A DNA stretch of 5,210 nt from an uncultured Eubacteriales bacterium. Its GTDB lineage: Bacteria; Bacillota; Clostridia; Christensenellales; UBA1242. A model generated the notes under the pieces. That model searched no databases. It was not told where the DNA came from and saw only the letters and a program-made list of their open reading frames with translations. Shown here one piece after another: positions 1-3,922 of the stretch; position 1 is the first letter of the stretch; the number at the start of each line of letters is the position of its first letter. Made by a program: the position numbers and the translations under genes. The stretch spans positions 1-5,210 of the forward strand of contig CARFEX010000066.1 in the NCBI GenBank assembly GCA_948971535.1, read 5' to 3'.

Positions 1-244
1 TATATTTTATATCAGATAGCGCATTTATACCGCAAGCATTTAAAGCTAAAGGTATTATTGTTAATATTGTCATAACTGCAGCAAAGGCCATATAAGTTGT
101 AATTTCTGCTGAGCCGTAATAAGGGCTATGATAGCCTAACAAACTATTAAGACCTATACAAGCCATAATATTTGAAATTATAAACATTGTGCATGCAGTA
201 ACGCCTATAATACCTGCACTAAAAGTTAACCATTTTTTCTTCAT
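1..244 (-). CDS. small integral membrane protein, N-terminal part (3' end outside window)
   Basis: A leftward reading frame starts at ATG (244-242) and stays open for 81 codons to the window edge, so it is partial. The ribosome binding site GAGAGG lies 5 nt upstream (250-256 on the plus strand), which supports this start. The product begins MKKKWLTF and has two hydrophobic stretches, about residues 5-32 and 51-72, separated by a short polar loop with YHSPYYGSAE. Lysines at the extreme N-terminus followed by a membrane segment suggest a cytoplasmic N-terminus with a hairpin of two helices, or more helices beyond the edge. Cysteines sit at residues 18, 29 and 71. I do not recognise the family and assign no function. 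It is divergent from the truncated gene at 404 and probably belongs to the host chromosome, since it lies outside the inferred element end. Confidence is high that this is a coding region and low on anything functional. Confidence 0.7.
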   Translation of the reverse strand, partial: MKKKWLTFSAGIIGVTACTMFIISNIMACIGLNSLLGYHSPYYGSAEITTYMAFAAVMTILTIIPLALNACGINALSDIKY

Positions 245-265
245 ATATACCTCTCTTTTATTAAA

Positions 266-294
266 AATATGATATCATAAAGGGGGGGAGTCAA
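266..294 (-). promoter_or_regulatory. candidate leftward promoter with a C7 run in its spacer
   Basis: Read on the minus strand, TTGACT (294-289) matches five of six bases of the -35 consensus. A -10 candidate CATATT (271-266) follows at 17 bp; TATCAT (274-269) is a better hexamer but at only 14 bp. The spacer begins with seven consecutive C (288-282), striking in such AT-rich DNA. The promoter would serve the membrane-protein gene starting at 244. The -35 call is good; the exact -10 is uncertain. Confidence 0.5.
282..288 (+). repeat. G7 homopolymer run in a promoter spacer
   Basis: Seven consecutive G in an otherwise A/T-dominated intergenic region, just downstream of the minus-strand -35 TTGACT. 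Runs of this kind can change length by slipped-strand mispairing. Here a length change would alter promoter spacing. Seen directly; instability is inferred and a run of seven is near the lower limit for it. Confidence 0.5.
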
Positions 295-297
295 GGC

Positions 298-338
298 TTT
301 TTTTAAAAAAGTTAATAAATTTTTATTTTTTAAAAAAA
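298..338. repeat. pair of T-run/A-run tracts in the divergent intergenic region
   Basis: Two near-identical blocks of about 13 bp, each a T run followed by an A run, lie at 298-310 and 326-338, with starts 28 bp apart. Together they fill most of the space between the two divergent -35 boxes. Phased A-tracts bend DNA, and A/T tracts just upstream of a -35 act as UP elements that contact the RNA polymerase alpha subunit. The second block ends 3 bp before the rightward -35 at 342. The repeats are seen directly; the UP-element or curvature role is inferred. Confidence 0.4.
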
Positions 339-341
339 TAT

Positions 342-370
342 TTGTACTTTTTTTATAAATTAGATATAAT
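342..370 (+). promoter_or_regulatory. candidate rightward promoter of the disrupted gene
   Basis: A perfect -10 TATAAT (365-370) is preceded at 17 bp by a weak -35, TTGTAC (342-347), with A/T tracts immediately upstream that could compensate as an UP element. The predicted transcript start is near 377, leaving a leader of about 25 nt before the ATG at 404. It drives the gene truncated at 586. Confidence 0.6.
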
Positions 371-403
371 AATAAAGAAATAAATTTAAACGAGAGGTTG
401 AAA

Positions 404-586
404 ATGAAAAATTTTTGTGGAAAACAACACTTACAAATTAAAAGTTTGAAAAATAAAAGCGCCTCACTTTTTTCTTTTGTTATCTTTTGTCTTATTACTA
501 TTTTTGCACTTCAATTAGGTTTGATAATGCAAAATCAAAATGACTCGACAAAATTTGCGGGGGGGCTGACATACTGCTATCACTAG
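404..586 (+). pseudogene. 5' fragment of a membrane-anchored or exported protein gene, interrupted by the element
   Basis: Sixty codons from ATG 404 to TAG 584-586. The ribosome binding site GAGAGG (392-397) lies 6 nt before the ATG, so the in-frame TTG at 398, which overlaps the end of that site's spacing, is not the start. The product has a basic N-terminus with many Lys and one Arg-free stretch up to about residue 20. A hydrophobic segment follows at about residues 21-41 (core FSFVIFCLITIFALQLGLIM), then a polar stretch rich in Asn and Gln. That is the shape of a signal peptide or N-terminal membrane anchor with the mature protein missing. The frame ends about 20 codons after the anchor, and its last 89 nt lie antisense to the recombinase gene. 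A good promoter and ribosome binding site in front of so short a product points to a longer host gene cut by integration, with the final residues (after about residue 54) supplied by element DNA. A genuine 60-residue membrane peptide is the alternative. Confidence 0.55.
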
Positions 587-2183
587 TAGTTTTTTCTATA
601 GCATCTAAGTCAAAATTGCCATATTTATCATAGATTTCTTTAGAAAGGGTTGTTAATATGATTTCTTCATAATCATTATGGACAATAATTTTATGAACAT
701 GCTGTTTTATTAAGGCACCATAGTCTTCAAATGTTCCATTTTGAATTTCATCTCTAGTTTGTTTCATATATTTAACAACTTCTTTTTTTGTAGGAATATT
801 GCCTTGTTTTAATATATCTAATCTACTTTTAAACATTTTAATTTTTTGGTCTATTTCAAGTTTTTGAGTTTTTGTTTCTTCATGGGTTAGAATGCCATCT
901 ATTGCAAGAGAGATAATTCTCTCTTTTTGACTCTCTGCTTTTTTTAATTCTTGCTGTAATTTAAGTCTCTCATCTTTATTGGTTGTATCATTTAATTTGC
1001 AATACTCAACAAATTGTTCAGCAAAAGTCTCTATACTATCATCATTGTAACAATATTCTATAATTGCATTTATAGTTGCCCTTTCAATTCGTTCTTTGCC
1101 AACATTTCCACACTTGCATCCTTTTGTTCCATTTTTTCTTTTATTTGAACAAATATAACAATAATATCTTTTAATATCTCCAGTCTTTTTTCTATAATTA
1201 GGAACCGAACCACCACCAACATAAGGAGCTCCACATTCACTACAGAACATATATCCACGAAGAAAATATTCAACCTTTGCTCTGCTAGAAGGGTGTGCAG
1301 TGGCAGTAATTCTTCTTTGGCACAATATCCAAGTATCTTCATCTATGATTCTAGGAATAATATTTTCAACAACAATTAAATCATTTTCATCTTGGGGTCT
1401 TCTTATGCTACCAGTAGAAGTTTTTATGTGTTTTGTTTTTCTAAAGAAATAAGTTCCGATGTATTTTTCATTACTAACAATATTTCTTATTGTTGTTGGT
1501 AAGAATTTCATCTTTGCTTTTGTTCTGTAACCTTTGCCATTTATTTCATTGCAAATTTCAGTTGGAGAAAAACCCTTTGAATACATATCAAAAATTATTC
1601 TTACAATTTCTGCTTCCATTTGATTTATTTCCAAAAGTTTAGTCTCCGGGTTTACATTAAAACCTAGTGGGGGAGTTCCACCATTATGTCTTCCTTTATA
1701 GGCGTTTTCCGTCATACCTTTTTTTGTTTCTCTTGATAGGTTTTTTGAATAATATTCATTCATACCTTCAATAACAGATAACAAAATGACATCTTCTGGG
1801 TTATCTTCATCTAGATTCTCGAGAACAGATTGAAGTTTAACTCCATTATCCTTTAATTTCTTTCTATATATAATAGAATTGTATCTGTCTCTACTAAATC
1901 TATCTAGTTTATGAACTATAACCATAGTCCAGTCTTTTCCGGAGCAACTATCATCAATCATATTTAAGAAATTTGGTCTATTGTCATTTGTTGCACTAAA
2001 AGCTTCATCAATATATAATTTAACAAGATTTATTTTATTTTTATGGCAATAATCAAGTATTGCTCTTTTTTGAGCTTCAATGCTATAACCATCTCTTTGG
2101 TTTTCAGAACTATATCTTAAATATGCACAAGCATTTACAATATTATTTGCATCATAGTAGATGTAATCATTAGTGTTAATCAT
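498..2183 (-). CDS. large serine recombinase (element integrase)
   Basis: Site-specific DNA recombinase that would integrate and excise the element. Residues are numbered from the upstream ATG at 2201. The resolvase domain (about 23-165) has the YxRxSxxxQ motif at 27-35, with catalytic Ser31 and Arg29, and a KLDRFSRD block at 98-105. A recombinase DNA-binding domain follows (about 165-290, with GGTPPLGF at 174-181). Next is a zinc ribbon with Cys320, Cys323, Cys348 and Cys351 or Cys362, then a charged coiled coil (about 408-466) of the kind that governs integration versus excision direction. The preferred start is ATG 2183 (561 residues). It has GGGGGTGA (2193-2186), close to the extended ribosome binding site GGAGGTGA, and overlaps the upstream stop by 8 nt as ATGATTAA. 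The ATG at 2201 has no ribosome binding site. It is the last gene of the leftward operon. The final 19 residues (549-567) seem to be encoded by host DNA beyond the junction, so the excised form should end differently. Confidence 0.95.
   Translation of the reverse strand: MINTNDYIYYDANNIVNACAYLRYSSENQRDGYSIEAQKRAILDYCHKNKINLVKLYIDEAFSATNDNRPNFLNMIDDSCSGKDWTMVIVHKLDRFSRDRYNSIIYRKKLKDNGVKLQSVLENLDEDNPEDVILLSVIEGMNEYYSKNLSRETKKGMTENAYKGRHNGGTPPLGFNVNPETKLLEINQMEAEIVRIIFDMYSKGFSPTEICNEINGKGYRTKAKMKFLPTTIRNIVSNEKYIGTYFFRKTKHIKTSTGSIRRPQDENDLIVVENIIPRIIDEDTWILCQRRITATAHPSSRAKVEYFLRGYMFCSECGAPYVGGGSVPNYRKKTGDIKRYYCYICSNKRKNGTKGCKCGNVGKERIERATINAIIEYCYNDDSIETFAEQFVEYCKLNDTTNKDERLKLQQELKKAESQKERIISLAIDGILTHEETKTQKLEIDQKIKMFKSRLDILKQGNIPTKKEVVKYMKQTRDEIQNGTFEDYGALIKQHVHKIIVHNDYEEIILTTLSKEIYDKYGNFDLDAIEKTTSDSSMSAPPQILSSHFDFALSNLIEVQK
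551..575. other. probable left attachment junction (attL) of the integrated element, at or beside a G7 run
   Basis: This is the point where the rightward host-like gene and the leftward recombinase gene run into each other. A run of seven G (559-565) sits here and is the only such run outside the promoter at 282-288. Large serine recombinases are usually encoded next to one end of their element, with the att core just beyond or inside the 3' end of the gene, and they cross over at a 2-bp core that can be GG. The exact core cannot be set without the right end or an empty site. Location is inferred. Confidence 0.4.
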
Positions 2184-2739
2184 CTTCACCCCCAAAGTCA
2201 TGTATGCTTTTTACTAAATATCCCAATATTTTGTATTCATTTTCATTTGATATATCAATGGGAGATTGGTTGTTTTTTATAGACAGCATTTTAGTGCCAT
2301 TTTTTGCCCACAGAAACCCCAATAGCACTTGGTCGGACAAATACTTAACCAATACCAGTTTCTCGTTAATTTGGGTAGAATAACGAGCAAAAATAAGTAT
2401 ATCATTCTTACTTATTCCTTGTATATTGTCAAAGTCTGACAAAATAGAAAAATACTTATTTTTATCATCTAGTAAGAAAGGGTTTATTTTACTCTTTGTA
2501 GATTCATCTAAAATGTCAGAATAATAGTCTATAAGAGTTTCTTTGCTGTCATTAAGCAAATAGTCAACATTGACTTTATAAAACCTAGCTAGACCAAGTA
2601 GGGTTTTGCCTCGTGGGATGCTTATATTGTTTTCATATTTACTTATCAAATATCTTGAAACACCAACCATTTCAGCTGCATCTTGTTGTGAATACCCACG
2701 ATTCATACGAATTTCTTTTAATTTATCTCCTAATCTCAT
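2176..2739 (-). CDS. XRE-family HTH regulator with a degenerate LexA/S24-like C-terminal domain
   Basis: A 187-residue DNA-binding regulator, probably a repressor of the element. Residues 5-61 form a Cro/CI-type HTH (LGDKLKEIRMNRGYSQQDAA, then VSRYLISKYENN as the recognition region, and VDYLL at the end). Residues 95-182 resemble the LexA/CI self-cleaving peptidase fold: NDILIFARY matches the usual GDILIV strand, and EYKILGYLVKSIH matches the final strands. In my by-eye alignment the catalytic Ser of the GDSM motif falls on Asn105 and the catalytic Lys on Gly141. The protein would then keep the dimerising fold but be unable to cleave itself. ATG 2739 has AGGTAGGA (AGGA at 2750-2747) 7 nt upstream. 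It begins 2 nt after the stop of the upstream HTH gene and overlaps the recombinase start by 8 nt. The HTH is certain; the degenerate S24 reading is by eye. Confidence 0.85.
   Translation of the reverse strand: MRLGDKLKEIRMNRGYSQQDAAEMVGVSRYLISKYENNISIPRGKTLLGLARFYKVNVDYLLNDSKETLIDYYSDILDESTKSKINPFLLDDKNKYFSILSDFDNIQGISKNDILIFARYSTQINEKLVLVKYLSDQVLLGFLWAKNGTKMLSIKNNQSPIDISNENEYKILGYLVKSIHDFGGEDD
2184..2193 (-). promoter_or_regulatory. ribosome binding site deciding the recombinase start
   Basis: On the minus strand GGGGGTGAAG immediately precedes ATG 2183. It matches seven of eight bases of GGAGGTGA, complementary to the 16S rRNA tail. It lies within the last codons of the preceding HTH gene (GGEDD), so translation of the recombinase is probably coupled to that gene. 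Confidence 0.6.
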
Positions 2740-2741
2740 AT

Positions 2742-3134
2742 TTATTTCCTACCTATAAAACTCTCTGCGAGAGATTTTGCATTTGCAAGGATAATGTCTA
2801 TTTCTTCACTGCTTAATTTGTCAAAATCAGATTTTGAAATTCCGACGCTTTCAAGAGAGAGTTGTAAATGTTCAGTTGGGGTAATCTGTTTAACACTATC
2901 ATCTTTTTCTGTTGTCCCATAAATGTCATTAGCAGAAATCTCCAATATGTCGCAATAGGCAAAAATAACATCCACACTTGGTATATAGTCTCCCTTTTCC
3001 CAATGAGAAATGCTTGAATTGGAAATTGGAGTTTTTAATTTTTCTTCTAAAAGTTTAGCCATTTGAATCTGGCTAATCTTTTTTTCTTTTCTAAATTTTG
3101 CTAGATTTTGGGCAAAAGTATTTTTTACTTCCAT
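2742..3134 (-). CDS. XRE-family HTH repressor-like protein, first gene of the leftward operon
   Basis: A 130-residue protein with an N-terminal Cro/CI-type HTH at about residues 8-72: FAQNLAKFRKEKKISQIQMA, a longer than usual link between helices 2 and 3 (LLEEKLKTPISN), then SSISHWEKGDYIPS and a final helix ending ANDIYG. A polar linker (about 73-86) leads to a mostly helical tail with SSEEIDIILANAKSLAESF, which may serve dimerisation. There is no peptidase domain. ATG 3134 has AGGAGA (3147-3142) 7 nt upstream and lies just downstream of a good promoter, so this should be the best translated gene of the operon. Position and type suggest the main immunity repressor, acting on the TTTGCG boxes of the adjacent control region. 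That role is inferred; a regulator of the recombinase alone is the alternative. Confidence 0.85.
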   Translation of the reverse strand: MEVKNTFAQNLAKFRKEKKISQIQMAKLLEEKLKTPISNSSISHWEKGDYIPSVDVIFAYCDILEISANDIYGTTEKDDSVKQITPTEHLQLSLESVGISKSDFDKLSSEEIDIILANAKSLAESFIGRK

Positions 3135-3157
3135 AAAATTATCTCCTATATGTATTT

Positions 3158-3186
3158 ATAATAATACAATTATAAACAGAAAACAA
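3158..3186 (-). promoter_or_regulatory. leftward promoter of the HTH-HTH-recombinase operon
   Basis: On the minus strand the -35 TTGTTT (3186-3181) and -10 TATTAT (3163-3158, five of six consensus bases) are 17 bp apart. Transcription would start near 3151, only a few bases before the ribosome binding site at 3147-3142, giving a leader of about 17 nt. No second strong promoter was seen before the recombinase, so all three genes probably share this transcript. Confidence 0.6.
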
Positions 3187-3203
3187 GACTTTTAACACAA
3201 AAA

Positions 3204-3212
3204 ATTGCGATT
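3204..3212 (+). promoter_or_regulatory. degenerate operator-like box upstream of the leftward promoter
   Basis: ATTGCGATT matches seven of nine bases of the box TTTGCGAAT seen at 3286-3294. It sits about 18 bp upstream of the leftward -35, where a bound regulator could activate or repress that promoter. Weak on its own; listed because of the stronger boxes nearby. Confidence 0.3.
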
Positions 3213-3253
3213 TTAACTAAAATTTTATGGTTATTAAATAAAAAATTTGAGAA

Positions 3254-3294
3254 ATTCGCAAAATTTATATCAAAATCAGTTGACATTTGCGAAT
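3254..3294. promoter_or_regulatory. probable operator: perfect 9-bp inverted repeat overlapping the rightward promoter
   Basis: ATTCGCAAA (3254-3262) and TTTGCGAAT (3286-3294) are exact reverse complements, with centres 32 bp apart, about three helical turns. The right arm lies in the spacer of the rightward promoter, so protein bound there would block RNA polymerase. Either each arm is a half-operator and the pair binds two cooperating dimers on one DNA face, or each arm is bound by one asymmetric complex. The repeat is seen directly. Binding by the neighbouring HTH proteins is inferred. Confidence 0.6.
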
Positions 3295-3308
3295 ATCCCA
3301 AATATAAT
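3280..3308 (+). promoter_or_regulatory. consensus rightward early promoter
   Basis: TTGACA (3280-3285) and TATAAT (3303-3308) are both perfect sigma-A (sigma-70) consensus hexamers, at the ideal 17-bp spacing. Transcription would start near 3315 and read into the HTH gene at 3363 with a leader of about 48 nt. So strong a promoter in a quiescent integrated element must be actively repressed, which fits the operator-like arm inside its spacer. Confidence 0.85.
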
Positions 3309-3315
3309 GGTTGTA

Positions 3316-3338
3316 TAGTTTGAGAAAAACGCAAACTA
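3316..3338 (+). promoter_or_regulatory. small inverted repeat in the early leader, containing a CGCAAA box
   Basis: TAGTTTG (3316-3322) and CAAACTA (3332-3338) are exact inverted arms around a 9-nt loop, beginning almost at the predicted transcript start. The second arm overlaps a further CGCAAA box at 3330-3335. It could be a downstream operator or a weak 5' hairpin in the transcript. The arms are AT-rich, so RNA structure would be marginal. Confidence 0.35.
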
Positions 3339-3362
3339 AATTTTAAAAAAAGGAGAAGAAAT

Positions 3363-3611
3363 ATGGACACAACAATTCTACTGGGGAAGATAATTAAAGA
3401 CTATATGGATGCGAGATACATAAAGTTAAATAAATTAGCTTCCGGACTTGGTGTATCTTCAGATATTGTTGCAAAAATGCTTAATGGCAAGAGAAAAATT
3501 TCTGCTGTAGAGTATTTAAGAATTTGCGACATATTGGAAGTTAAACCCGGTTATTTCAAAGATTTGATGGATAATCAAATCAGTGGCTCTGCAAATGCAA
3601 AAGCAAGATAA
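3363..3611 (+). CDS. small Cro-like XRE-family HTH regulator
   Basis: An 82-residue protein that is almost entirely one Cro/CI-type HTH domain (about residues 8-68): LGKIIKDYMDARYIKLNKLA, then SGLGVSSDIVAKMLNGKRKI as helix-turn-helix and start of the next helix, then EYLRICDILEVKPGYF. The Gly-Val-Ser turn and Lys-rich recognition end are typical. The last 14 residues look unstructured. AGGAG (3351-3355) lies 7 nt before ATG 3363. It is the first gene behind the strong rightward promoter and diverges from the repressor operon, the position of Cro in lambda-like switches. The expected role is to shut off the leftward operon or the early promoter as the element becomes active. Which DNA it binds is not shown; the CGCAAA boxes are the obvious candidates. 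Confidence 0.85.
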   Translation: MDTTILLGKIIKDYMDARYIKLNKLASGLGVSSDIVAKMLNGKRKISAVEYLRICDILEVKPGYFKDLMDNQISGSANAKAR

Positions 3612-3703
3612 AGAGCAAATAAAAATGATGCCACCCACTAAGGCACATGAAAAATCAATCTTCGCATTTCATTTTCAAAGATTTCAAACATGGAGAAAAA
3701 GCA

Positions 3704-3922
3704 ATGGAAATACAGATAAAAAATAACAAAGTTTTAGTCAAAGACAACAATTATAATTATCAGTTTGAATTAGTAGAGATAATGAAGTTTGCATTGATTG
3801 AAAACGATAAATCTCGCAAAGGACAAGTTTTTAGGTCTGTTGCTAAACATTTCTATAACAATGATATGAAATGCAATAGAGAAATTAGTGGAAATAAATT
3901 TAAAGGAGAAAAATATGAGTAA
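3704..3922 (+). CDS. small conserved-position protein of unknown function in the early operon
   Basis: A 72-residue product beginning MEIQIKNNKVLVKD and ending GNKFKGEKYE, very rich in Lys and Asn and basic overall. It has an apparent beta-hairpin start (EIQIKNNKVLVKDNNYNYQFELVE) followed by a helix-prone part (IMKFALIENDKSRKGQVFRSVAKHFYNN). There are no membrane segments and no Cys pairs. I chose ATG 3704 because GGAG (3692-3695) lies 8 nt upstream. The same frame could start at ATG 3647 (91 residues), but the only hint of a ribosome binding site there is AAGG, 3 nt from the start. Its stop overlaps the ATPase start by 8 nt (ATGAGTAA), so translation is probably coupled to the ATPase and the two may work together. 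I do not recognise the family. Confidence 0.7.
   Translation: MEIQIKNNKVLVKDNNYNYQFELVEIMKFALIENDKSRKGQVFRSVAKHFYNNDMKCNREISGNKFKGEKYE

Noticed and set aside
245..403. Intrinsic terminator or riboswitch in the A/T-tract region
   Set aside because: The T-run/A-run blocks are self-complementary but have no G/C stem, and both flanking genes start here, so promoters explain the region better.
540..600. tRNA gene as the attachment site
   Set aside because: No cloverleaf or tRNA 3' end is visible; the target appears to be a protein-coding gene, as is common for serine integrases.
1070..1342. Leftward 90-codon frame inside the recombinase gene
   Set aside because: It lies wholly within the zinc-ribbon region of the recombinase in another frame of the same strand; its Cys- and Val-rich product has no ribosome binding site or family resemblance.
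2184..2201. Upstream ATG for the recombinase at 2201
   Set aside because: No ribosome binding site precedes it; ATG 2183 has a near-consensus extended site and a coupled overlap.
2613..2816. Rightward 67-codon frame
   Set aside because: Antisense to the two well-supported HTH genes, with no promoter or ribosome binding site.
3170..3370. Leftward 66-codon frame across the control region
   Set aside because: It covers both promoters and the operator repeats and has no ribosome binding site; its hydrophobic composition simply reflects A/T-rich DNA.
3647..3703. Upstream ATG extending the small early gene to 91 residues
   Set aside because: Only AAGG, 3 nt away, precedes it, whereas ATG 3704 has GGAG at 8 nt; the extension could still be real.
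3625..3726. Possible 33-codon rightward frame (MMPPTKAHEKSIF...)
   Set aside because: No convincing ribosome binding site, out of frame with and overlapping the better supported start at 3704, and no recognisable features.
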